Notes: generated by a model from the letters alone, not told the origin. Shown: positions 24,754 through 37,269, counted from the first letter of the stretch. The stretch: DNA of 64,000 nt from Cercis canadensis (GCA_003255065.1 QAOA01006516.1:466691-530690); one strand, 5' to 3'. A program made the numbers and translations.

Positions 24754-25119
24754 GTGACTTATACATATTTAGATAGAACATACTCAAATTATAAATATTT
24801 GTCCAGAAAATGACATATAAGTAATAAATAAAACATTCACTTGGGAATGTTACATAATCGGTTACACCTTAAATTAATCATTAGAACCAAATAACCATGC
24901 ATCATTAATTTAAAACACTACTTTTATTGCTACTCATTCGACGTAAAATACTTTGTCCAATTACAATAAATTGTGCATATACACTAAAGTACCAATATTT
25001 TATCCGGTTCAATCCTAACACCTAGACTACTGTGTATTTTCCTTTGTCTACATCAGAAACTATTCATATTAATATGTAAGCTAACAAATTCGTGAAACAT
25101 TAAAAGGATTTTAACATAC

Positions 25120-27490
25120 TTGATAAGCAACATCTGTAGGTGGATCACTACGGTCTTCTCCAATTGTCCAAAATTCTTCATGCACCTTAAAACCCCGATC
25201 TGCCATGAAAGTGTCAACCTCCTAAAAAGTTAAAGAAAATCAATAATTATGCTAACTCAAATGAATAGATCCAATATGTTAACATTAATGTATATAAAAT
25301 TCATTGTAATTATGAAATTTTATTACCTGGTATTCACCCAAATTACCAATGCTCCCACTTAGATTGACTATTTCGCACTCAAAACTTGTGTCATCATTTA
25401 TTTCTTGGTTAGAAGCCAAATGACTATTTTTTGGGCAATGCCTCCGAATATGCCCCAATTTCCTACATAACTTGCAACACCTCTTCTTCTTAGGGAAGCC
25501 TAAGCTAACTCCGATAGGCCTACCTTTCGTTTTCACAGCAATTGGATCCTTTATATGACTTCCACCTCTGCTAGAATCACCTTCATACATCGGCCTCCTA
25601 GAATTAATTTCATTCATTGGTCTCCCATGTTTCACTTCAAGGGATGAGACAATTACTCCTAACTTATCTCTTACATCATAGAAGTCTTCATTTTTTTTGC
25701 TTGCAAGATTGCATAACCATTTACATGTTTGAAAAAGAGTATGTTGGCGATGCATTAATAGCCTTTCACCGTCCTCATCATCCTCAACAATGCTTCTTTC
25801 CATCCTCTTTGCATCCTTCCTCCATCTCTTCAACACAATCTTTTTAGGTAATTCTCTCAAATCCTCATACTTCATAACAACAATCATGTGTGCACAAGGA
25901 ATGCCAACTGAGTCCATTTGAGCACATGAACAGTACAAGTTAATTTTATGCCAATTAAATACAACCTTCCATGTACCAGACACACTGCAATATATAGAAA
26001 CAACATATTCACGAAACTTGACCCTATCTTCCTGACTACATATTCTCATTGTTGCTGATTTTGCCAATTTTTTTCGAAACAACTCAAATGATGTCTTGGT
26101 TTATACGACTGATGCATTTTTCTTAATAACAACCAAGGTAGACATTAATACGGGCACATCATAGTTGGATTTAAAATCATGATACATCTCATTGCTCCTG
26201 AAATATTGTAGACCTCGCTAAAAGTGGAAAAAAAAATCATACAAGTTGTGTTCATGCTTCACAAATTTACCAATGTGTGCATGCATCACTCACACCGAGA
26301 AGTTGTGCGTAAACTTGCCCAAAAGTGACATCTTAAATATGCTGTGGCCCATATTTTCTTCTTGCTGTACACTTCTTGCACCCAAGTATTGCTATCTACG
26401 TCATATTGTTGCACCAGCAATGCCCAACTCCTTTCGAACTCCCCTATCTCAAAATTACCTAGCATACATCTCTTAAAGTCATCTCTAAAATTCCCTCTCA
26501 GAATATTTGTGTGTGCACTCTTAGCTAAGTGTCATGCACAAAGCCTATGTTTTGCTTCAGGAAACACATGTTTGATAGCGTTCCTCATTGACATGTCATC
26601 ATCGGTCATCACTGATGCAGGTTTCTTCTGTGCCATGACTTCCATGAAAGTCTCTAACAACCACACATATGTAGGTTCTCGTTCATCAGAAACAAGAGCG
26701 CCCCCAAAAACCGCAGTTCTCCTATGATGGTTTACTCCAAAAAATATGACTAAGGGTTTATCATATTTGTTTCGCCTGTAAGTTGTATCAAAAGTCAACA
26801 CTTGACCGAAGGTTTCATAGTCAATTCTACACATACCATCACACTAGAACAAATGTTCTAAGCGGCCCTCCGTATCAACCGTATGTCTCATAAAAAACAT
26901 GTTATCATTATCAGCTAAACCACTAAGATAACTTAGTGCAATCATTGCATCACCCTCTGCTTTTGTTCTCTGTGATGCAATATGGTTGTACATGTCCTTC
27001 TTCAAAAAACCTACATTCTCAAAGCCATCACATTGACCAACAAAAAAAATGCTAACCATGTGCAGGCTTTAGGCCTGCACCTCGCATGCTATTCGATTGT
27101 ACAATATCAGACGATGTCATCTTCCCGTGTGACCGTAGCAATATGGTATAATTAACTCCAAGTAATTCATGATAGTGGTCATCCACAAAAGAAGTTACAA
27201 ACCACTTCCTTGTATCCCCATTCAGTTGCACACACAGATTGGAGTTACACCTAAACCTAGTTAAGTACTTGTGCTACCTCTTCCTATTTTCCTTCTTTAT
27301 AAATTTCTCTACCCTATATCCTGCACAAGAACATACAAAACTATGCCAAATGCATTCTCCAACTTTGTTCTTCCCAATATTACATTTTCAGACTCCAAAA
27401 CCATGCATCATTGCATACTTTACATAAAAAGTATGAGCATCTTCCCAAGACAAAAATTCTAGCACTTCCACTTCTTGGATGCTTAAATTT
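25120..27490 (-). pseudogene. FAR1-related sequence (FRS) protein gene, degenerate
   Basis: Read on the minus strand, pieces appear in the order of a FAR1/FHY3 family protein. They are an N-terminal zinc/WRKY-GCM1-like region (27490-27130; SWEDAHTFYVKYA, KWFVTSFVDDHYHELLG), a middle segment (27059-26844), the MULE-derived transposase core (26834-26532; CRIDYETFGQVLTFDTTYRR and ALVSDEREPTYVWLLETF), and the C-terminal SWIM zinc finger (YCSCAQMDSVGIPCAHM, 26082-25327). A CCHC knuckle (CKLCRKLGHIRRHC) follows. A donor after GEYQ leads to a further exon 25221-25120. Several stops and frame changes break the protein: a TAG before the CRIDY frame, a TAA after NASVV near 26110, and breaks in the N-terminal part. 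FRS proteins are transposase-derived nuclear transcription regulators. The SWIM and knuckle cysteines are intact, so decay appears recent. Confidence 0.75.
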
Positions 27491-28427
27491 ATAAACTGCT
27501 CATCAATCAAATTCTACCACCTGTTTATACTAACATCATCATGTACCTTAATTGTTGGAAGCTCTGTGTCTTAGTAATGCCGACTTTAGTCAAGGTTGCT
27601 AGGATGAAGAGGCTTCTTTGGTGGTTTTATGCTTTTTGGTAGACATGGTGATCACAGTATTATGGTGGTTAAAGATGACGAGTGAGGACCTGTGAAAAAC
27701 CTAACAATTACTCCACTAAAAAATAGCAATACTACAACCAATCTAACTTACTTTTTACACATAACATATATAGAAGATTAGTGTACAAGCCATCACTCCA
27801 TGATCTTGACAAGCACTAATACATTTTCTCTTGCTGTCTTTGTTTCTTTTTTCTTCTTGCTCTTTCTTTATTAATTTTTTTGCTTTCCTATATTTTTAAC
27901 TTATTTATTCACTTAATAGAGATAAAGTATACCAACTTGAACTAATAGAGAATTAGAAAAATCTATTTCTTATTCTCTCATTAGTTATGCTAGACCTAGA
28001 GATGTAAGAAAAAAAACTTCTCATTTTTTATTTTTATTATTAATTTACAAAAATTTAAAACACTAAAAAAGAATAAGTCAAGTAGATTAAATGAGAGATT
28101 TGAATTGGACTCTAAAATATTAAATTAAGCTAAGCTAGAAAGACTATAATTCATTTTATTATAAAAGCCTAAATAAAATCTAAAATATAAACAAAATAAA
28201 CAAAAAATTAAAAACTTATATGTTTTAAAAAATTATTTTTTAATGCATAATTTTGAAAATTCAAAAGATACAAGACCTCAAATTTTTAAAAATACAATAT
28301 CTTAAAATTCTCTTTACTTTTTTTTTATGCTACAAAAAACACCCAAACAAAATACAGTGTTTACAATGAGCAGAGAACGAAACTGTTTATCTGACATTGA
28401 CATGTCCAATGAGAATTGATCAAATTT
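27491..28427. other. AT-rich intergenic DNA
   Basis: Upstream side of the FRS pseudogene, then AT-rich sequence; no gene or element boundary recognised. Confidence 0.5.
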
Positions 28428-28715
28428 ACATAAACTCCTAAACCCTAAACATCAAATCTTGAATCATAAACCCTAAATCTCAAATCTTGAATCATAAACA
28501 CTAAACCTTAAAATGTAAAACTTAAACGCTAAACCCTACATAGTAAAACTTAAACCCAAAATTCTAAACATCAAATCCTGAATCATAAACCCTAAACCCA
28601 AGACCATAAATATTAAACTTGAAATCCTAAATACTAAACCTTAAACTATTAACAATAAAATTTAAATTTCAAACTCTAAACCCTAAATCTTATACCATAA
28701 ACCCTAAACAATAAA
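28428..28715. repeat. Degenerate interstitial telomere-like repeats
   Basis: About 290 bp contain many exact or near copies of CCCTAAA spaced by other AT-rich words (ATAAACCCTAAA, CTAAACCCTA, TAAACCTTAAA). CCCTAAA is the complement of the plant telomere repeat TTTAGGG. The array is too degenerate to be a recent telomere fusion; it may be an old interstitial telomeric sequence. Confidence 0.75.
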
Positions 28716-29494
28716 TTCTATTATAAGCATATGTTTGGTAGACAATTTATAAGAATATTGTGTGTTGTCATTTGTTGTTATGCATATTTGAGGTTGATAA
28801 TAATATATTTAAGAGATTGCAATGTATAATTTTAAATAGGGTGAGACATTATGCTAGGAAGATGTGACACATTTGGTGGTGATGTTGTCTGGTTATTGCC
28901 AAAGTTTAATGATGATTACAAAAGTGAAAAACACTTTGATCAAATAGAATAGTATGTTGGCTTACGTCGTGAATATGCTTATCGAATTGAAAAGGCCAAA
29001 GATTTAGTGCAACAACTACAATTCCTTGGAGCTCATTCTGTTTATAAATGATTGTTAATAATAGATCGAAAGAATCGACATGACTATGAGGCCGTCATTT
29101 TAGAGATTTGAAAAAAAAAAAATCAAATGTTGATTTGTAGATGCCGGTACTATTTTTTTAAATTGGCTAAGGAATAGACTATTGTTATGAATTGTGAGTT
29201 ATCACCTGTAGAAGTTGAGCACATAATGAATTGTCCTAACTACGTTACAAACAATGAAGTGAGAATTTGAGTTGAATGTATTTAATTTATAAGTTCATTT
29301 ATGGACCTTGTATGTACCATTACAACATCTATATATTTATGTTGTCTTATTTACATTAAGTTTTTAAACTATCTTTTCATTTTAATCTCACTCTAATTAG
29401 CATGATGTGTAAATTGTTAGCTAAATGTTGGTTCCATCATAATAATTTGACATGGATTTGTAATGATTTGAACAGAACAACGAATATTCTAGTA
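28716..29494 (+). other. Coding-like remnant of unknown identity
   Basis: Between about 28865 and 29265 one frame reads through long stretches with only scattered stops (VVWLLPKFNDDYKSEKHFDQ, REYAYRIEKAKDLVQQLQFL, DRKNRHDYEAVILEI). Its amino acid composition is protein-like. I do not recognise the family. The stops and a poly-A run indicate a pseudogene, possibly of transposon origin. Confidence 0.35.
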
Positions 29495-29495
29495 N

Positions 29496-30840
29496 TTTTC
29501 TTTGCTTTAATCATGAAGATAAACTAAACAAGTAAACATGCAATCAAAACAAATTGCGAATACTATGCATGAATCTAATATCGTCCTAATCCTTCACCTT
29601 TGTTCTCACGCTTCTCGGTTCCCAAAGTGGCGCTTATTCTTACTTCGGGCAGATAAGAGAGCCACCCATATGGGGGAAAGTCGTCCCTATCTCTCCCTTG
29701 ACAAGTAAAGGACCTATGAATGTTATTCGCACAGATTAAACTAAGTAAAAGTAAAATGCATTTACTTCTAATTTTATTTCAATTAAACTATTTAAATAAA
29801 GAAAAAAATACATAAAATACCATAACTAAACCAATCAAAATAACCTAACCCAAGAGAAACAAAGGCCTAATTCTAACAAGTAAAGAAATAAAATGAAACA
29901 CACAAATGGGCTAACCCAATTCGAACCAGCCCAATTAGCAATTAGCATGACAAAAAAATGCCAAGTAAGTAAACCCAATACTAACTCTATAATTAAAATA
30001 AACAAACCCACTATAATTACACAAATCAAAAACCCCAACAACAAGCCCAAATGAATTTAATTCAGTTAGCCCAATTCGTGGGCCTAATCTGATGGACAAT
30101 AAGTATCCGACCCAATAAGCTAATGCAATAATAGAACAAGAAAAAAAAAAACAAATCATAAGGAACCAAGGCCCAAACAGAATCAGCAAGAGGAAGAAAG
30201 AAATAAGAGAAGGTGGGTTGGTCCAAATTGGACCAAACCCAGAATGCATCAATAAATAAATAAAAAAATCAATTGATTTAGCCCCAAAGGATTTAATTAG
30301 CTATAAGCTCGGCCCAACAAAACAAATAAAACACATTAAAGCCCAAATTTGAATTTGACCCAATTAATTCCTAGAATAACATTAAGGAAATAAAAATACA
30401 AGTAATGTATGAAATAAATAGGCCTAAAATCGGAAAAAGAAAAAAAAAGAACTAACACCTAAGCCTAAAACATTGGGTCTGACCCAACAAAAAATAAAAC
30501 CTAACGCCCCTTCTAAACTCAAATGAATTAACTAAACAAATCATAAAATGAGAAAAAAAAAAAAAACTTCATCCTGATGAAAAGCAAGAAGAAACGTAGC
30601 AATGGGACCTTGCCTTCTCCACCTCGCCTCAGAGGTCCAGAAGGAGACTCCGGTCACTCTTCATTTTCTCTCTATTTTTGATTTCATTTGGTCTCGGTTT
30701 CCCTCTGAACTCAATTTTCCTCTTTGCTTATCTTTTTAAACCTTGCTTTTCTCTCTAAACCTTGCTTCTCTCTCTCTCTGATATTTCTCTGAAAATTGGT
30801 TCCTGGAACTATTGCCACTGGTGGCACCGCCTTGCCTTAC
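29496..30840 (-). repeat. Possible Ty3-type LTR or spacer sequence
   Basis: On the minus strand this is T-rich, with many GGGCTT / TGGGCC words and long TTTATT runs. Its texture resembles the stretch 52400-53700, which I assign to a long LTR. No ends, primer site or target duplication were found. An N at 29495 interrupts the left side. Confidence 0.3.
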
Positions 30841-31561
30841 CTCTCACTAGTGGCTTTATTAAAAATGAATAATAATACAAGGATGTAGAAAATGAATCTT
30901 TATTGATTGTACCTGTGAGGTGTACTTTGTAATGTGTGATTTCTTCTTCTTCAATGTATGAGTTTGTTCTGTGTTTTGCTCTCTGTAATGCTCTATGCCG
31001 TTGTTACTCTTTCTTTTCTCTCTATGCTCTCTACCTTTTTCTGTTCTCCCCTGCTTCTCTCGGCTGCTGCTAAACTAAGACAAAGTGAAACAAAAATAGC
31101 TACTATTATACCTTACTTTTATCTTACAGAAGTGACTCTCTCTTTTAGAACCACTTTTTGCTCACTATATTTTGAACTCTCATGATTCACTTTTCAACAA
31201 GCTCTGATACCACTGTTGAATATTAGCAGCGATGAATGACTAATCTCCCTCTTTCTTTTCTAACTGCTGCCATTATTTTCACTTACCCATGAGCACACGT
31301 CTCTCTTTCCCCTCTATTTCCAACTGCTGCCCTTATTTCCACATGTGTTATTATTATTATTATTATTTTGTTTATGGGACGAAATACAGTGTCCACATCT
31401 CTTATGTCTCTTCTCTCCTATCTCCTCACCCATTTTCCTCTTTCTTTTCTTCTCTTCACGCACTAGCCAAAAATGGTAAATAGTTTTCAAGGTATCCTTT
31501 TTATGAAATTGTTTTTTGTAGTAAATGAACCATAAAAAGCACTAAAATCTCACTTCTAACA
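30841..31561 (-). mobile_element. Copia-like LTR with tRNA-Met primer site and leader
   Basis: On the minus strand an LTR-like unit runs from 31561 (TGTTAGAAGTGAG) to 31214 (TATTCAACA), 348 bp. It is followed after one base by TGGTATCAGAGC (31212-31201), the primer binding site for initiator tRNA-Met used by Ty1-copia elements. Leader-like sequence without coding capacity continues to about 30841. No gag or pol frame and no second LTR were found, so this is a truncated or TRIM-like element. Confidence 0.55.
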
Positions 31562-31726
31562 TTGGACATTTTTTTGGGTATCTTTCAAAATAAATAGTTA
31601 AATTATGTAAATAAATGATTCTCTCCTTACATAAAAATTATCTACAAATTTATATTACATAACATTAAATGATCTACAAATATCTATAATAATCTACTAA
31701 TATTTATTACATAAAATGATAAAAAT

Positions 31727-33330
31727 ATGCTATCAACTCTGGCCATGTCCACCGCATCTCAGGTGCCCTCCTATCCCACATGGTCGCTGACTGACCTCAC
31801 GTTGAGGATGTCTAGTGGGGCCCACCAACTACTAAGGAGGAACATCATCGTCTATCATAAAATCATCAATGTAATCAAAGAACTCTATCTATATGCCACC
31901 TTGCTCTGTTGGATCCAGATGAGGAGGAGTCATTGGGGTTGTAAAGGAGTCGGCGAATGCATCCCCAATTGGTGCATGCGACATCTTAACTCCCAAGTCT
32001 AGCTCTAAGTCCAGAACAGCTGCTGAAGAGGGTATATTGACATTAGTGCCAAATATGTTACATGGGGGTGAACTTAGTCCCCCTATGTAAGCATTAGCCA
32101 TCATATTTATAGTGTCCAGCTCCTTAGCGATGTGTGACTGTTGCTCAACCGATGCTGATGAAGTGGCCTCATCTCCGCGACTCTGGGAACGGTGTGTAGA
32201 CCTCGACCATGATGCATGGGAGCCAATATCGCAGGAGGAGTAGGTGCCCATGGTCTCGTTCATTGTCCCTGCTGGCTCGCAAACTCGGGCCAAATGAACC
32301 CCCATTGCACTAACAATTTGGAGATTTGGCCCTGAACTTGGCCTTGAAACACACCTCACTGCTCTTGGCTGAGTTGAGGACACAAGTATGGCCCTTAGAA
32401 TGGAAAAAGGCTATTGATATCCTAGTGCATGATGATATCCAACAGCCTACTAATACACTACGTCCTGTTAGAATGGTGGACTCGACTGATATGGTGGAGG
32501 ATGGACCACCAGATCTGGTTACTATGGTGGAGGCTGCTCATGAGATGGAGGACTACCACCTTATAAATAAGACAAACTAATAAGTTAAATTAACTCTACG
32601 ATATATTCTATATGCTCAAATCTAACACATTACACTAACCTCGTTAGCATGCATTGCAGTAGCAGAACTCATCCACCATCGGGTATTCTGGAGGAGCCAT
32701 ATGTCGCTCCCCCCATTCCTAGTAGTATGCATCATGAAACATCCTTTAGTCTGTATTCTATTTCCCTCTCAGGGTCATTGTCTCCAAGTCCTGATTGTAC
32801 CCCTCAATGTCCCCAGGAATATCCTACAACCCACCAAATTAATAGATCACACAGTCGGGGTTGTGCACCTTTACTACATGAAAGCAACAAAAGGGCACAT
32901 TCGTAGCCCAGATCGTATGTCCAGTATAACAAAACTCTAGTAGCCAAATCCTGCTATAAGGCTGCTACACTATCTGTAAAGTTAAAAATTTAATTAGACA
33001 TTCACGGAAGCACACAACACGCATATTTAATTAATGAAGATTTAATTAGACATTATTAATATTTTCTCACCACATGAATTCCAAGCCGATTAAATGCCTA
33101 GCAATACCCCAATTGGTTCCTTGTGAACCCAATGTGGATGTAGTCTAAAGGACGTCTCCACTTAGTACATTATTTTAACTTATCAATTTTTATTCATCTA
33201 CTATGTAATAAAATATAAATTTTATGTTCATAACACTTTATATTATATCTATCACATTTTTATGTTATATCACATATTTATAGACTAACCTGCATGCAAG
33301 TGGACCTATCAAAGGTTGTTCATGTGTGGT
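31727..33330 (-). pseudogene. Plant mobile domain (PMD/MAIN-like) transposon protein remnant
   Basis: An open frame at 32383-31889 encodes a Ser/Pro-rich tail ending TPPHLDPTEQGG, of the type seen at the C-terminus of PMD-containing transposon proteins. Further upstream on the same strand, fragments in shifting frames (around 32940-32700: RAQIWATNVPLLSFHVVKVH, then DIPGDIEGYNQDL; around 33180-33060: a short Trp/Arg-rich piece) look like the PMD fold's VPLI-F-VE-H pattern. Several stops intervene. PMD proteins occur both in host silencing factors and in Mutator/Ty3-type elements. The assignment is tentative. Confidence 0.45.
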
Positions 33331-33333
33331 GGT

Positions 33334-34619
33334 TGTTGTGAGAAAATAGAACCCAAGTGCACGTTATCATCTTACAAGTAATATAATGAAAGTGAATTAT
33401 TATCTCACGAGTATTAGAGCTATTAACTATCAAAATTATGTCAATTCCAATTTTATCTGAACAATTAATTTAGGAGAAATTCATAATTAAACTGAAATAA
33501 ACTAAAAGTAGAAAAAACCATATAAAAATCATGAATTAATGTATAAAGAAAGCTTAGGATTTCTGATTTCACCGTAACTAATCCAAGTTGTATTACTTAT
33601 ATCTTTAATCCAGAATCATCTTCCTAATTGATAATCGAGATTCCTTATACTATTTACTAGCTTTTCTTGAGGTCTAATGAAAATATTCTTAAGTTATGAA
33701 CTCATTATATTTCTATGTGAATTACGAATAACCAAAAAAATCATTCAATTTTATGGATTTCTTGTAGCGACTACACAAACTATGTACGTATATATCTATC
33801 CTACATGTAATTTATGGTATTTTGCCAAATGAACTAGATACATAATTTTTCTCTCAGTTCTATTATAATTAACATATTATTTAATTAATGACCAATTAAT
33901 TAGAGACATTAAGAGTATAATATAACACTGGATTAGAAAAGAAAATTCATAGATTAATTACTATAAGAAAATACAATAATTTATAGTTAGGCTACATCGT
34001 AGTCTTAGAAAGATAAATAAATGCATCATCAAAGATAAAAACATGCTATCACAAATTTTAAACATGACTCAAGAAGAAAAAGCGAAGAAAAACTCGTGGT
34101 GATGAAGAACTGTCATCGAATCTTGACCTTTTCAATTTTCTCTCCTTCAATCTTCAACTTATGAAATTGTATGGGAACCAATTAGAAACCCTACCCTAGT
34201 CCCAAATTTATCTATTTATAGTTTTTAAGAAGTTTAATTACATTATGAATCGTTTTGGAGCTCGAAACCTACAAGAAGTAGAAAAACTAATGAAAAATCA
34301 TACAGGACAAATCCTGGGTGCCTAGGCCTTCTCCTTTCAACACATTGGTTCTTCAATAGTTGGGCGCCTAGGTGCCCTAGCTTTGGCCAAACTGAGCTAA
34401 TCTTGTGCATTTAGGCGCCTAGATACTACACACTTGTGTTGGGCACCAAAATCTTTCCTTTTTCACTATTAAGAGTCAACAACTTGTATCAAGTTACCAA
34501 AATTACATTTCCTACAAAATAAACACACAAACACATAAATAAAGTTGATAATCAACTCGAAAATTAACTAAATACCAAGGGGATGATATCTAATTAATAG
34601 ATATAAAATATACTCATCA
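33334..34619 (-). mobile_element. LTR related to the solo LTR at 23.1 kb, 3' LTR of a truncated element
   Basis: Read on the minus strand it begins TGATGAGTATA at 34619 and ends CTCACAACA at 33334 (1,286 bp). It shares with the 23.1-kb LTR the terminal word CGTGCACTTG and a GC-rich block of GCGCCTAGG-like units (34310-34450). Immediately upstream on the minus strand is GACTAGCAAAATACTAGTTT and a G-run, a polypurine-tract-like junction, and beyond it (near 35600) ACATTGAGGACAATGTTAG, a phrase common at the 3' end of plant Ty3 internal regions. Confidence 0.65.
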
Positions 34620-35660
34620 AATACCCCAAACTAGTATTTTGCTAGTCCTCGAGCAAAACAAAGAATTAAACTAACAAGAACTAAAACATGAGTGATAAGA
34701 TAAATCTACTAACCAAAGAGACTTCACATATACAAATAATCATAGCTCAGAGAAAAGTTAAACTCATTAAGAATGTGTAGAATTTCAATCCAAGTGCAAT
34801 TTTTATCTTACTTATAATTCTCTAAGTGTGTGTTTAGCCCTTTTCACTTAACCCATTGTACTTAAAATAAGTTTATATATATAAGCACATGCAAATAGAC
34901 TTCTAAATGTATATTTTGAAAAGCTTTATAGACTTGCTTTTCATGACACTTTCCACTAATGTAGGCTACTCACAACATCAAAGATCAATAGGACTTCATT
35001 AAGCTTGTAATGTATGGCTAAGGCTAAGGTAGAATAATGGATACCAATAAGGCTCAAATCACCCATAACATATAACCAATCTAAGACTAAGAGCTCAAAC
35101 TTTTCAATCTAACTTTCCCACACTTATTCTCAACTTTTTTCTTATCATCCACTTTTGTTTCCTTTCTTTTTCAACTTGTTTGTGCTTCTTTTGCTTTATT
35201 TTCTTTGATTAAAATTACTACATCTTCAAACTTATTTTTTTTATTTAATGAAGAAATGGTGTAACATTCTAATTTCTTTTCTTTCTCATTTAATTCTTTC
35301 ATTTATTTATTTATTTATTTTGCTAAGCAAATAAGCGACAAACTACTTTTCTCAACTCCATCCAGCTATAAGTATTTTTCTTAGTATGATCACATGTTAT
35401 GAGTGAAGAGAAAGAGTTAGGAAAAAAATATTAAGGGTTAAGATAAATTTTGAGTGACAAAAAAAATGTAAAATTAGGTTTAATGGAGTAAACTATGGAT
35501 AACAACATAAACTACAATAAAATTACTAACCAAACAACCTAAACATAAAGAAATTAAGGGTAAAACAACAAAATTCAAACAAACTCCCCTAAACTTAAAA
35601 CTAACATTGTCCTCAATGTTAAGTAAATAAGAGAGAAATGATAGAGAACTCCCCTAAATA
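34620..35660 (-). mobile_element. Noncoding 3' internal region of the same LTR element
   Basis: AT-rich sequence without reading frames lies between the LTR at 33334-34619 and the phrase ACATTGAGGACAATGTTAG near 35600. It fits the untranslated spacer between pol and the 3' LTR. No gag-pol was found to the right, so the element is truncated. Confidence 0.5.
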
Positions 35661-36662
35661 AGAGGTGGATCAATGTGCGGTTGGATGGGAAGAACGCAAA
35701 AAAAAAACTGTTCATTTTTTTTTTAGGCAAAGGTACCACCTAGGTGTTGTGCTCTATGGGTTCCCAAAACGGTTCCGTTGGTTTACGATACAACATAACT
35801 TAATGGGTTCCGCTAGTTCGATCCAACATGACCTAAAGGGCCCTGCTTTATCAAAGTAGTGGAACCCATTAAGTCCTGTTGTATTGTAAACTAGTGTGTC
35901 CCTTCAATTTCCCATGTGTTGCAACTTTAATATAGAATCTAATTGCTTGGTTGGTTGGGATCTGCTACTTCGATGTAGCGGAACTTAAAAGAATACGCTA
36001 CATCTGAAGTAGCGTATCCTATTTTGTCTGGTAGTGCAATATTAAAATATTTATAACATGTTTTTTCTAATAAATAGTTTCAACAATAACCCCTTTAAGT
36101 AATTTTGCATTATTGAGGTCATTTTACTGATGATTTGACTAAAATTTGTGCCTTGTTAAATGTGTGTAATATTTGACATATCAGTTATCCATTAATAATA
36201 TTATAACTTGAGAGTCTGAGACTGATAATAATACTTTATTTATATCCAAATAAAATAATAAGGATTNTAAGTCCTGTTGTATTGTAAACTAGTGTGTCCC
36301 TTCAATTTCCCATGTGTTGCAACTTTAATATAGAACTAATTGCTTGGTTGGTTGGGATCTGCTACTTCGATGTAGCGGAACTTAAAAGAATACGCTACAT
36401 CTGAAGTAGCGTGTCCTATTTTGTCTGGTAGTGCAATATTAAAATATTTAAAACATGTTTTTTCTAATAAATAGTTTCAACAATAACCCCTTTAAGTAAT
36501 TTTGCATTATTGAGGTCATTTTACTGATGATTTGACTAAAATTTGTGCCTTGTTAAATGTGTGTAATATTTGACATATCAGTTATCCATTAATAATATTA
36601 TAACTTGAGAGTCTGAGACTGATAATAATACTTTATTTATATCCAAATAAAATAATAAGGAT
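35661..36662 (-). repeat. Palindrome-rich repeat, copy 2, with assembly duplication around N at 36267
   Basis: Positions 35955-36150 match 4090-4310 in reverse orientation. Short palindromes such as GCTACTTCGATGTAGC and CGCTACATCTGAAGTAGCG occur in tandem. The segment 35870-36266 is repeated at 36268-36662 because of an unmerged overlap. No transposase lies next to this copy. Confidence 0.6.
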
Positions 36663-36889
36663 TTAAATTTGAAAGCTTTAAATTACTTCAACCTTCTATT
36701 TGATGAATTTTACTCTTTCCTTCCTTTATTTCTAAGATCTACGTTAACAAACAATGTTAGGAATATTCTAATAGATGATTTTTTTTTCTTTATTTCCTTT
36801 TGTTAAAGAAAGTGAAGTAACAAAATTGCCCTCAATCTTCCCTATGTTCTTTCTTCTGCTAGAAAGCCTTAAAACAATCTCACCATAGT

Positions 36890-37269
36890 AGCAACCACCA
36901 TGAATAAAGTCGAGGGCTTAATGACCCCATTTTGCAATGAGAAGTAGAAATAAGCGGCATCACCACCTTCAACTATAAGAGGTAGAGTGTTGAAATCTTA
37001 TACAATTTTCTTATCGAGGGTGGGGAGGATGTGTTCAAGAATGTTGAAGTTGTTGAGTATGTTGGAGACAGAGAGGTTTGTTGTTTTGAGATTCAATGAA
37101 GAATATGCAATTGGCTTTGTAGTCAAAGGTGGATGCATCTTTGAAGTGGTCGTGAACGCGTGAAGATTGGCCAACATTTCTGAGAGGGATTTTGTTGAGA
37201 ATTCAGAGACGGGGTATTAGCTTTTAGTTTGATGTTGCTTTCATCTAAAGTGAAAAATAGAGCAGCCAT
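36890..37269 (-). pseudogene. Unrecognised coding-like sequence with a possible start at 37269
   Basis: From ATG at 37269 one frame reads MAALFFTLDESNIKLKANTP and runs into a stop near 37135. An overlapping frame continues with NILEHILPTLDKKIV, a stop, then LPLIVEGGDAAYFYFSLQNG. The residue mix and long open stretches in adjacent frames suggest a frameshifted gene fragment, but I cannot name the family. Confidence 0.35.

Noticed and set aside
30958..31185. 75-codon open frame (+)
   Set aside because: It is the antisense of the leader of a copia-like element; pyrimidine-rich low complexity.
35665..35859. 64-codon open frame (+)
   Set aside because: Lies inside the palindrome-rich repeat and overlaps its inverted units.
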